Below, piece by piece: positions 56,583 through 64,000 of a stretch of DNA of 64,000 bases (positions are counted from its first letter, which is position 1; each line of letters begins with the position of its first letter). The notes under the pieces are model-generated. The model made no database searches, had not been told where the DNA came from, and saw only the letters and a program-made list of their open reading frames with translations. The stretch is from Variovorax guangxiensis (GTDB lineage: Bacteria; Pseudomonadota; Gammaproteobacteria; Burkholderiales; Burkholderiaceae_C), in assembly GCF_003952165.1 (NCBI RefSeq), contig NZ_RXFT01000001.1, forward strand, positions 1,054,001 to 1,118,000. Direction: 5' to 3'. Both the position numbers and the translations under genes were made by a program.

Positions 56583-57028
56583 GCACCGAGGAACACATGC
56601 CCGAGGACATCGCCGGCCTGTTCGGCAAGTTCGGCGGCAACGGCAACGGCTACAAGGAATTCGCGCCGCCCGACGCCGAGGCGCCGCGCGTGTGGCCACT
56701 GCTGTCGGGCGAGAAGATCACCCATCCGCCGGCGGTCACGGCTGCCGCCCCGATCGCTGCGCCCGCACTGGCGCCCGCTCCAGTTCCGGTCGGCGCGGCA
56801 CCCCCCCTGCACGCGCCCTCGCCCGCACCGTTGGTCGCCGCTCCAGCTGCCCATGCACCGGCCGCGGTCCCGGTCTTCGCACCCGAGCCCGCACTGGCTC
56901 CGGCCGCCATCGCCTCCGGCCCGGGTTCCGCTGCGACACCGCTCGAGCAACTTTTCGCACGTCTGGCGGCGCCGCAGAAGGCCGCCGTGGCTCAGGGTCC
57001 CATGTCACGCTGGCGAAGGCCGACGTGA
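56579..57028 (+). CDS. bcsP: Cellulose biosynthesis protein BcsP (BcsR-like N-terminus)
   Basis: 149 residues. A short conserved N-terminal segment (EDIAGLFGKFGG, then YKEF) resembles BcsR/BcsP proteins that partner with BcsQ. The middle, about 50-125, is an Ala/Pro low-complexity linker, and the C-terminal LEQLFARLA helix may be a second contact. Overlaps bcsD by 4 bp and bcsQ by 4 bp (GTGA). BcsP is thought to help place the synthase at the cell pole or along the side; here this is by family analogy. Confidence 0.75.
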   Translation: MSTEEHMPEDIAGLFGKFGGNGNGYKEFAPPDAEAPRVWPLLSGEKITHPPAVTAAAPIAAPALAPAPVPVGAAPPLHAPSPAPLVAAPAAHAPAAVPVFAPEPALAPAAIASGPGSAATPLEQLFARLAAPQKAAVAQGPMSRWRRPT

Positions 57029-57843
57029 CGATGGTTGTCATCCCCGTAATCTCCTCCAAGGGCGGCGTAGGCAAGACGACGATTGCCGCCAACCTCTGCA
57101 CCGCGCTCGCGCAGCGCGGCAGGCAGGTGCTGGCCATCGATCTCGATCCGCAGAACGCGCTGCGTTTCCACATCGCCAACGAGCCGCAGGCCTGTGACAG
57201 CGGCCTGGTCGAGGCTGCCACCGGCCTGATGCCGTGGACCCGCGCCATCCGTCCCGCGCACGGCGGCGTGATGCTGCTGCCCTTCGGCGACGTCGACGAC
57301 GAACGCCAGATAGCGTTCGAGCAGCAGCTGGCCCGGTCGCCCGGCTGGCTCGGCGACACGCTGGAACGCTTCGGCCTGCCCGCCGGCACGCTGGTGGTGC
57401 TCGACACACCGCCCGGCCCCTCGGTCTACCTGCAGCAGGCGCTGCGCGCGGCCAGCTTCGGCGTGGTCGCGGTGCTGGCCGATGCGGGCTCCTTCGCCAC
57501 GCTGCCCATCGTCGAGCGCATGCTCGACAAGTACGCCCGCCCACGCGGCGGCTACCTCGGCACCGGCTACGTGGTGAACCAGATCGACCCGGGCAAGAGG
57601 CTCAACCACGATGTCTTCGAACTTCTGCGCCAGCGGCTGCGCCCCGAGCTGCTGGGCATGCTGCACCTGGACCAGGCGGTGCCAGAGGCGCTGGCCTCGG
57701 CCGCGCCGGTGCAGCGCTACGCGCCCATGAGCCAGGCGACGCAGGACATCGACGCCTGCGCCGAGCGCCTGCTCGAACGCCTCGACACCGCGCGCCAGGC
57801 GGCGTCCTTCCCGACCCTGCGGACCACGGAAACGAACCGATGA
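57025..57843 (+). CDS. bcsQ: Cellulose biosynthesis ParA/MinD-like ATPase BcsQ
   Basis: 272 residues from a GTG at 57025 that overlaps the bcsP stop as GTGA, the same joint seen at bcsA-bcsB; an ATG two codons later is the alternative. The deviant Walker A SSKGGVGKTTIAAN opens the protein, LAIDLDPQNALRFH is the switch-adjacent block and LDTPPGPS is the Walker B region. BcsQ positions or stabilises the synthase complex. Overlaps bcsA by ATGA. Confidence 0.9.
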   Translation: MTMVVIPVISSKGGVGKTTIAANLCTALAQRGRQVLAIDLDPQNALRFHIANEPQACDSGLVEAATGLMPWTRAIRPAHGGVMLLPFGDVDDERQIAFEQQLARSPGWLGDTLERFGLPAGTLVVLDTPPGPSVYLQQALRAASFGVVAVLADAGSFATLPIVERMLDKYARPRGGYLGTGYVVNQIDPGKRLNHDVFELLRQRLRPELLGMLHLDQAVPEALASAAPVQRYAPMSQATQDIDACAERLLERLDTARQAASFPTLRTTETNR

Positions 57844-60008
57844 AACACGCCCAGTCCGCCGCGCCGGCCCAGCCGGAGCCCCGTCCGGCGCCGGCCATCC
57901 TGAAGCTGCTGCCGGTGCGCATCCTCGGCTGGATCGTGGCGCTCACGATGCTGCCCGCGCTGATCATCGCGCCGATGACCTTCGAGCAGCAGATCGTGCT
58001 GTCCGTGGGCATCTTCGTGGCGGCGCTCGTCACCAACCGCTTCCGCGGGCGCTTCGCCAGCCTGGTTCTGATCTTCCTGTCGGTGGTGGTGTCCTCTCGC
58101 TACACCTACTGGCGGGTGACCGAGACCATGTTCATGGACAACCCGCTCGACCTGGTGCTGGGCGTGGGACTGCTGATGGCCGAGCTCTATGCCTTCGTGG
58201 TGCTGCTGCTGGGCTACGTGCAGACCGCCTGGCCGCTCGAGCGCAAGCCGGTGCCGCTGCCGGAGGACCCGGCCGAGTGGCCCACCATCGACCTGTTCAT
58301 TCCGACCTACAACGAATCGCTGTCGGTGGTTCGCTCCACGGTGCTGGCCGCGCAGCTGATCGACTGGCCGCGCGACAAGATCAAGATCTTCGTGCTCGAC
58401 GACGGCCGGCGCGAGGAATTCCGCGTGTTCTGCGAACAGGTCGGCGTGACCCACGTCACGCGCGACAACAACCGCCATGCCAAGGCCGGCAACATCAACG
58501 CCGCGCTGAAGAACACCACCGGCGAATTCGTCGCGATCTTCGACTGCGACCACATCCCCACGCGCTCGTTCATGCAGATCGCCATGGGCTGGTTCGGACG
58601 CGACCCCAAGCTGGGCATGGTCCAGCTGCCCCACTACTTCTTCTCGGCCGACCCCTTCGAGCGCAACCTCGACACCTTCGGCACGGTGCCCAACGAGGGC
58701 GAGCTTTTCTACGGCCTGATCCAGGACGGCAACGACCTCTGGAACGCCACCTTCTTCTGCGGCTCCTGCGCGGTGCTGCGCCGGACCATCGTGGAAGAAG
58801 TGGGCGGCATCGCGGTCGAGACCGTAACCGAAGACGCCCACACCGCGCTGAAGATGCACCGCCTGGGCTACAACACCGCCTACCTCGCGCTGCCGCAGGC
58901 CGCGGGCCTGGCGACCGAAAGCCTCTCGGGCCACGTGGGCCAGCGCATCCGCTGGGCGCGCGGCATGGCGCAGATCTTCCGCATCGACAACCCGCTGTTC
59001 GGCCGCGGGCTGCACTGGGCGCAGCGCCTGTGCTACGTGAACGCGATGCTGCACTTCCTGTACGGGCTGCCGCGGCTCATCTACCTGACGGCGCCGCTGG
59101 CCTACCTGTACTTCGGCGCGAGCGTGATCCACGCCTCGGCCTCGATGATCTTCGCCTTCGCGCTGCCGCACATCCTGCACGCCAACCTGACCAACAGCCG
59201 GATACAGGGGCGATTCCGCTACCTGCTGTGGAACGAGGTCTACGAGGCGGTGCTGGCCTGGTACATCTTCCGCCCGACGCTGGTGGCGCTCATCAACCCC
59301 AAGCTGGGCAGCTTCAACGTGACGGCCAAGGGCGGCCTGATCCAGGAAGAGTATTTCGACAGCACCATCGCCAAGGCCAGCCTGGTGCTGCTCGCGCTGA
59401 ACTTCGTGGGCGTGTGCCTGGGTGTGTGGCGGCTGACCTGGGTCGACTCTCAGCACATCGCCACCGTGTGGCTGAATCTCGCCTGGACGGTCTACAACCT
59501 GATGATCCTGGGCGCCTGCGTGGCCGCGGCCAACGAGTCGCGCCAGCTGCGCGGATCGCACCGCGTCGAACTCAACCTGCCGGCCACGCTGTACTTCGCC
59601 GATGGCCGCTCCCTGCGCTGCAACACCTTCGATTTCTCCAGCGGCGGCCTGGGCCTCGAGCTCCCGCAGGACCTGAAGCTGGACCTCGAAACGCCGGTAG
59701 AGGTGGCGCTGTACCGCAACGACCAGGAATCGCGCTTCGCCTCCACCGTGCGCTTCAGCAGCGGCAAGCGCCTGGGCCTGAGCTTCGTGCCGATGAGCTT
59801 CGCGCAGGAACGCGCGCTGGTGCAGTGCACCACCGCCCGCGCCGACATCTGGGCCGCGCGCTGGGGCAACCACCCGCGCGTGCCGATCCACCGCGTGCTC
59901 GGCCACATCATCAGCATCAGCGGCACCGGTTTCCGAGACATGTTCAGCCATTATTACCGTGCAGCCGCCTCGCGGCTGCGTCCCGTCAAAGCGAAGGAAT
60001 CCACGTGA
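57840..60008 (+). CDS. bcsA: Cellulose synthase catalytic subunit with PilZ domain
   Basis: 722 residues. Processive GT2 glycosyltransferase in the inner membrane that polymerises UDP-glucose and exports the chain. Catalytic signatures are intact: D187-D-G, D235-C-D237, T330-E-D332 (catalytic base) and Q368-R-I-R-W372. Membrane helices flank the GT domain. The C-terminal PilZ domain has R571-x3-R575 and D598-x-S-x2-G603, the c-di-GMP-binding pair, so activity should be c-di-GMP dependent. Overlaps bcsQ (ATGA) and bcsB (GTGA). Confidence 0.96.
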   Translation: MKHAQSAAPAQPEPRPAPAILKLLPVRILGWIVALTMLPALIIAPMTFEQQIVLSVGIFVAALVTNRFRGRFASLVLIFLSVVVSSRYTYWRVTETMFMDNPLDLVLGVGLLMAELYAFVVLLLGYVQTAWPLERKPVPLPEDPAEWPTIDLFIPTYNESLSVVRSTVLAAQLIDWPRDKIKIFVLDDGRREEFRVFCEQVGVTHVTRDNNRHAKAGNINAALKNTTGEFVAIFDCDHIPTRSFMQIAMGWFGRDPKLGMVQLPHYFFSADPFERNLDTFGTVPNEGELFYGLIQDGNDLWNATFFCGSCAVLRRTIVEEVGGIAVETVTEDAHTALKMHRLGYNTAYLALPQAAGLATESLSGHVGQRIRWARGMAQIFRIDNPLFGRGLHWAQRLCYVNAMLHFLYGLPRLIYLTAPLAYLYFGASVIHASASMIFAFALPHILHANLTNSRIQGRFRYLLWNEVYEAVLAWYIFRPTLVALINPKLGSFNVTAKGGLIQEEYFDSTIAKASLVLLALNFVGVCLGVWRLTWVDSQHIATVWLNLAWTVYNLMILGACVAAANESRQLRGSHRVELNLPATLYFADGRSLRCNTFDFSSGGLGLELPQDLKLDLETPVEVALYRNDQESRFASTVRFSSGKRLGLSFVPMSFAQERALVQCTTARADIWAARWGNHPRVPIHRVLGHIISISGTGFRDMFSHYYRAAASRLRPVKAKEST

Positions 60009-62368
60009 CGACCCACGTGACGCCCAACCAGCGCGCGCATCGCCGCGCCGAGCATCCCGTCAGCGTGGCTTCGTCCCCGTTCGTCTCCCGCGCCGTGGCC
60101 CTCGCCGTGGCCCTCGCCGCCGCCGGCACGGCCTTCGCCCAGCCCCGGCCGGCCGAGCCCCAGGCTGCGGCCGCCGCTGCCGCCCCGCAGGCGGCGCCGG
60201 CTCCCATTGCTGCCGCGGCACCTGCCGGCGGCGCGGTGCGCGAACTCAACCTCACGCAACTCGGCATCGACTACGCGGTTCAGCTGCGCGGCATCAGCGG
60301 CACGGTGGGCATCCCGTTCAACGTGCGCGCCGACGAGCTGGTGACCGCCGCCTCGTTCAGGCTGAACTACGCCTACTCGCCCTCGCTGATCCCGGAGCTC
60401 TCGCACCTGAAGGTCACGGTGAACGACGTGCTGGTGGCCACGCTGCCGGTGCCCACCGCGGGCGCGGGCCGGCCGCAGACGGCCGACATCCCGATCGACC
60501 GGCGCCTGATCACCGAGTTCAACCGCATCAACGTCGAGCTCATCGGCCACTACACCCGCGAGTGCGAGGACCCGGCGCACACCAGCCTGTGGGCGCGTAT
60601 CGACGCCACCAGCACGCTGAAGCTGACGGTGGCGCCGCTGAAGCTGGTCAACGACCTGGCCGCCCTGCCGCAGCCCTTCTTCGACCGCCGCGACGTGCGC
60701 CGCGCGCGCATTCCCTTCGTGTTCGGCACCGCCGCCTCGGGCCCGGTGCTGGAGGCCGCGGGCGTGGTGTCGTCGTGGTTCGGCGCGCTGGCAGATTACC
60801 GCGGCGCTACCTTTCCGGTGTCCGGCGGCGACCTGCCCACTGGCCACGCGGTGGTGTTCGTCACGCCCGATTCGAGCATTCCGGGCCTCACGCTGCCGGC
60901 CATCCGCGGACCGGGCCTGGCGATCGTCGACAACCCGCGCGACGCCAACGGCAAGCTGCTGCTGGTGATGGGCAGCACGCCCGCCGACCTGCGCACCGCC
61001 GCCGCCGCGCTGGCGCTCAACGCCAAGGCCTTCGCGGGCGCGACCGCATCGATCACCGCCTTCCAGGAGCCGCCCGCGCGCAAGCCCTACGACGCGCCGC
61101 GCTGGGTGCCGAGCGACCGTCCGCTGCAGCTGGGCGAACTCGCCACGGCGGCCGACCTCTCGGTGTCGGGCTACAACCCCGACGTGGTCCGCGTGAACCT
61201 GCAGCTGCCGCCCGACCTCTTCACCTGGCGCAGCCGCGGCATTCCGCTCGACCTGGAGTACCGCTACACGCCGCGCGTGCGGCCCGACCAGTCGACGCTG
61301 AACGTCAACGTCAACGAGAACTTCGTGGGCGGCCTGCCGCTGCGCTCGGCCAACCCGGCCGGCGACCGCTGGTGGAACCCGCTGGCGGTGAAGCTGATGC
61401 CCGACGGCACGCTGGCCGAACGCAAGGAAATCATCCTGCCGCCGCTGGCCATGGGCCCGCGCAGCCAGCTTCGCCTGCACTACTACTTCGAGCCGGTGGG
61501 CGGGCGCTGCGTGCCGCAGCTGGACAACGTGCGCGGCTCGATCGACCCGACTTCGAAGATCGACGTGTCGGGCTTCCCGCACTTCATCGCGATGCCCGAG
61601 CTGGCCGCCTACGCCAACGGCGGCTTCCCGTTCTCGCGCATGGCCGACCTGTCGGACACCGCCGTCATCCTGCCCGACCAGCCCAGCAGCAGCGACACCG
61701 AAATGTTCCTCGGCCTGCTCGGCCAGATCGGCCGCTCCACCGGCTACCCCGCGCTGCGCGTGAAGGTGGGCCGCTCGGGCGAGGCGCCGCAGTGGGCCGA
61801 CAAGGACCTGCTGGTCATTGGCAACCTGCAGAACCAGCCGCTGTTCACCCAATGGGCCGACCGGATGCCGCTCAAGCGCAACGGCACCGCGCCCGAGCTG
61901 AAGCTCAACAGCTGGATCGACAACGCCATCGACTTCGTGATCGGCGCACGCACCCGCGAGGACCTGCCGGGCTCGATGCAGATCTCGGTGAGCGCCGACG
62001 GCCGCGACGCGGTGCTGGCCGGCTTCCAGTCGCCGCTGCAAAGCGGCCGCAGCGTGGTCGCCGCCATCACCAACAGCGAGTCGAAGGACGCGCTGCTCAA
62101 CGCGCTGATGACGCCCGAGCTGCTCAAGAGCGTGCAGGGCAGCATGACCATCGTGCGCGACACGCAGGTCAACAGCGTGCTGGGCCAGGACACGTATTAC
62201 GTCGGCCGCCTGCCGCCCGTCGCCTGGGTGCAGTGGCACCTCTCGCGCAGCCCGCTGATGCTGGCCGGGCTGGTGATCGTGCTGGCGCTGCTGGGCGCGG
62301 CCGTGTCGTACGCGGGCCTGCAGCTGCGCGCGCGCCGCCGGCTGTCGGTGAAGGCCAAGGGGAAGTAA
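60005..62368 (+). CDS. bcsB: Cellulose synthase regulatory subunit BcsB
   Basis: 787 residues from a GTG that overlaps the bcsA stop. Periplasmic partner of BcsA that guides the glucan. A signal peptide with a long N-region ends near AFA-Q at about 46, followed by an Ala/Pro-rich stretch, then two carbohydrate-binding/ferredoxin-like repeats (RLNYAYSPSLIPELSHLKVTVN is typical). A C-terminal membrane anchor at about 755-778 (LMLAGLVIVLALLGAAVSYAG) matches BcsB. bcsZ starts 7 bp after the stop. Confidence 0.93.
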   Translation: MTTHVTPNQRAHRRAEHPVSVASSPFVSRAVALAVALAAAGTAFAQPRPAEPQAAAAAAAPQAAPAPIAAAAPAGGAVRELNLTQLGIDYAVQLRGISGTVGIPFNVRADELVTAASFRLNYAYSPSLIPELSHLKVTVNDVLVATLPVPTAGAGRPQTADIPIDRRLITEFNRINVELIGHYTRECEDPAHTSLWARIDATSTLKLTVAPLKLVNDLAALPQPFFDRRDVRRARIPFVFGTAASGPVLEAAGVVSSWFGALADYRGATFPVSGGDLPTGHAVVFVTPDSSIPGLTLPAIRGPGLAIVDNPRDANGKLLLVMGSTPADLRTAAAALALNAKAFAGATASITAFQEPPARKPYDAPRWVPSDRPLQLGELATAADLSVSGYNPDVVRVNLQLPPDLFTWRSRGIPLDLEYRYTPRVRPDQSTLNVNVNENFVGGLPLRSANPAGDRWWNPLAVKLMPDGTLAERKEIILPPLAMGPRSQLRLHYYFEPVGGRCVPQLDNVRGSIDPTSKIDVSGFPHFIAMPELAAYANGGFPFSRMADLSDTAVILPDQPSSSDTEMFLGLLGQIGRSTGYPALRVKVGRSGEAPQWADKDLLVIGNLQNQPLFTQWADRMPLKRNGTAPELKLNSWIDNAIDFVIGARTREDLPGSMQISVSADGRDAVLAGFQSPLQSGRSVVAAITNSESKDALLNALMTPELLKSVQGSMTIVRDTQVNSVLGQDTYYVGRLPPVAWVQWHLSRSPLMLAGLVIVLALLGAAVSYAGLQLRARRRLSVKAKGK

Positions 62369-62375
62369 GGAACTC

Positions 62376-63638
62376 ATGCGACGCTCGAACACGGCGCCCC
62401 CACCCGAGCGGCTTGCGAGCCGGCGTGCCCTGCTGGGCGCGGCCGGGCTGGCGCTGGCGCTGCCCCGGCTGGCCGCTGCAGCGCCCACCGCCGCGCCCCC
62501 GGCGCCTGCCGCTGCTCCAGCAGCCGCACCGGCCTGCCACCCCGCCACCGACTGGGCCGCCTTCGCCGCGCGCCACATACAGCCCGACGGCCGGGTGATC
62601 GACTTCAACACGCCGCAGCAGCAGTCGACCTCCGAGGGCCAGTCGTACGGCATGTTCTTCGCGCTGGTCCACAACGACCGCGCCACCTTCTCTCGCGTGC
62701 TGGCGTGGACCGAGGCCAACCTCGCAGGCGGCAGCCTCGCCAGGCAGCTGCCGGCCTGGCAATGGGGCCGCAAGCCCAGCGGCGGATGGGGCGTGCTCGA
62801 CGCCAACGCCGCCTCGGACGCCGACCTGTGGATCGCCTATTCGCTGATGGAAGCCGGCCGCCTCTGGAACGATGCCGCCTATCGCACGCTCGGCCGCGAG
62901 GTGCTGGCGCTGGCGGTGCGCGAGGAGATCATCAACGTGCCGGGCCTCGGGCGCATGCTGTTGCCCTGGCCCAAGTCGGTGGCGAGCGGGCCGCTGTGGC
63001 GCCTCAACCCGAGCTATGCGCCGCTGCAGCTGCTGCGCTACTTCCAGCAGGCCGACGCGGCCGGCCCGTGGAACGAGGTCATCGACAACACGCTGCGCAT
63101 GTTCGGCGCCGTCACGCCCAAGGGCTTCGCGCCCGACTGGTGCGCCTGGTCGCAGGATTCGCGCTCTTTCGTTGCCGATCCACAGAAGGGCGTCACCGGC
63201 AGCTATGACGCCATCCGCGTCTACCTCTGGGCGGGCATGCTTTCCGAGCGCGACCCGGCGCGCAAGATGCTGCTGCTGAGCCTGCGCGGCCCGCGCCAGG
63301 CACTCGCCGAGAACCACGCGGTGCCCGAGTACGTCGACACCGTCACCGGCCAGGTCCGCGGCATGGCGCCGCTGGGCTTCTCGGGCGCAATGCTGCCCTA
63401 CCTCAAGGCGCTGGACGCCGCCGACGCCCTGTCCGACCAGGTCGCCCGCGTGCCCGGCGGCCGCGCGGCGCCTCCCGCACCCAACGCAACGACGCCACCC
63501 GTGGCGCCCTTGCCGTACTACGAACAGTGCCTGTTGCTTTTCGGACAGGCGTGGCTCGACGGCCGCTATGAATTCGGCCGCAACGGCCAGCTGCAAACCT
63601 CATGGAGAACGCTATGCCGTCCCAATCGACCGGCCTGA
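62376..63638 (+). CDS. bcsZ: Periplasmic endo-1,4-beta-glucanase (GH8), BcsZ
   Basis: 420 residues. The signal has a twin-arginine-like start (ASRRALLGAAG) ahead of a hydrophobic core, then an Ala/Pro linker to about residue 48 and a GH8 domain. The acid Glu is in STSEGQSYGM and the second catalytic Asp in ASDADLWIAY. It trims or unblocks glucan during export. An Ala/Pro/Val stretch near 360-380 (RAAPPAPNATTPPVAP) is an insertion-like loop. The 3' end overlaps bcsC by 25 bp. Confidence 0.92.
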   Translation: MRRSNTAPPPERLASRRALLGAAGLALALPRLAAAAPTAAPPAPAAAPAAAPACHPATDWAAFAARHIQPDGRVIDFNTPQQQSTSEGQSYGMFFALVHNDRATFSRVLAWTEANLAGGSLARQLPAWQWGRKPSGGWGVLDANAASDADLWIAYSLMEAGRLWNDAAYRTLGREVLALAVREEIINVPGLGRMLLPWPKSVASGPLWRLNPSYAPLQLLRYFQQADAAGPWNEVIDNTLRMFGAVTPKGFAPDWCAWSQDSRSFVADPQKGVTGSYDAIRVYLWAGMLSERDPARKMLLLSLRGPRQALAENHAVPEYVDTVTGQVRGMAPLGFSGAMLPYLKALDAADALSDQVARVPGGRAAPPAPNATTPPVAPLPYYEQCLLLFGQAWLDGRYEFGRNGQLQTSWRTLCRPNRPA

Positions 63639-64000
63639 AGCCCCGGCGCTCGCTCGGCGTCGCCCCCGGCTCGCGTCCTTTCCCGAGCCCTTTTTCGCTC
63701 TCTCCGCAATCCCGTCAATGGACGGCCTGCCTCGGCATGCTCGTCGCGCTGTGCGCCGCCAACCCCGCTCACGCGCAGGCAGACGCCAGCGCCGCGCTGA
63801 TCGAGCAAGGCAACTACTGGCAGGCCCAGGGCCGTGCCGATCTCGCCGAGGAAAGCTGGAAGAAGCTGCTGAGCGTGCAGCCCCAGTCGACCGACGCGAT
63901 GTACGGCATGGCGCAGGTCGAGCTCTCGCGCGGCAACTCCGAGGCCGCGCGCGGCTGGATCGCCCGCCTGCGCACCGCGAATCCGAACGACAGCCGCCTC
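63614..64000 (+). CDS. bcsC: Cellulose synthase outer-membrane/TPR subunit BcsC, 3' part beyond window
   Basis: Only the first 129 codons are in the window. The ATG at 63614 is preceded by GGAGA at suitable spacing; an in-frame ATG at 63602 is the alternative. A long N-region leads to a signal peptide ending AHA-Q at about residue 55, followed by TPR-like helices (NYWQAQGRADLAEESWKKLL and the next MAQVELSRGNSEAAR). This is how BcsC, the periplasmic TPR scaffold and outer-membrane export pore, begins. It lies in the expected place after bcsZ. Confidence 0.85.
   Translation, partial: MPSQSTGLKPRRSLGVAPGSRPFPSPFSLSPQSRQWTACLGMLVALCAANPAHAQADASAALIEQGNYWQAQGRADLAEESWKKLLSVQPQSTDAMYGMAQVELSRGNSEAARGWIARLRTANPNDSRL

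Overview
The window looks like chromosomal DNA of a high-GC betaproteobacterium, most likely Comamonadaceae and close to Variovorax or Acidovorax. This rests on protein flavour, the abundance of LivK-like and Bug/TctC-type solute-binding proteins and LysR regulators, the yciB-bolA-ppiC / purL / map-glnD neighbourhood, and short dispersed palindromes of a kind I associate with that family. No tRNA, rRNA, CRISPR array, transposase or phage gene was seen. Coding density is high; the only gene-free gap above 300 bp is 15801-16103.

Layout. 1-3 kb: a carboxylate/amino-acid metabolism run (serine-glyoxylate aminotransferase cut by the window start, Bug-type binding protein, hydratase) meeting a convergent LysR gene that diverges from an MFS exporter. 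5.3-9.7 kb: a Cache-PAS-GGDEF diguanylate cyclase and a MocR regulator divergent from an AhpD-like protein. 10.2-17.8 kb: two copies of a divergent LysR/FMN-azoreductase module in opposite orientation, with a thioesterase, a beta-lactamase-fold lipoprotein, a 2OG-Fe(II)-like orphan and small unknown genes around or between them.

17.8-41.9 kb: an unbroken minus-strand run of about 24 kb devoted to acyl-CoA chemistry and its import: SDRs, GST, AidB-like and DmdC-like acyl-CoA dehydrogenases, MDR reductase, PaaI thioesterase, thiolase, M20 peptidase, FadB/J-type fusion, a complete LivFGMH transporter with two tandem near-identical binding proteins, an acyl-CoA synthetase and a carboxylesterase lipoprotein. 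Transport, CoA activation and beta-oxidation are all present, which suggests one uptake-and-degradation unit for an organic acid or ester whose identity the sequence does not reveal.

42-55.9 kb: an AraC regulator, then housekeeping genes: selO-msrB-yciB-bolA, a periplasmic parvulin followed by a clear terminator, purL with a small partner gene, map-glnD and a GAF-GGDEF protein. 56.1-64 kb: a bacterial cellulose synthesis operon in the order bcsD-bcsP-bcsQ-bcsA-bcsB-bcsZ-bcsC, mostly joined by 4-bp ATGA or GTGA overlaps and cut by the window end inside bcsC. BcsA carries a PilZ domain, so the GAF-GGDEF gene just upstream is a plausible local c-di-GMP source.

Most distinctive signals: the duplicated LysR/azoreductase module with a shared 16-bp dyad, an in-frame hexanucleotide tandem repeat in one azoreductase, a Walker A Lys-to-Arg change in LivF, paired long palindromes in the beta-oxidation region, conserved duplicated leaders of the two livK genes, and a short hairpin repeat lying inside the purL reading frame.
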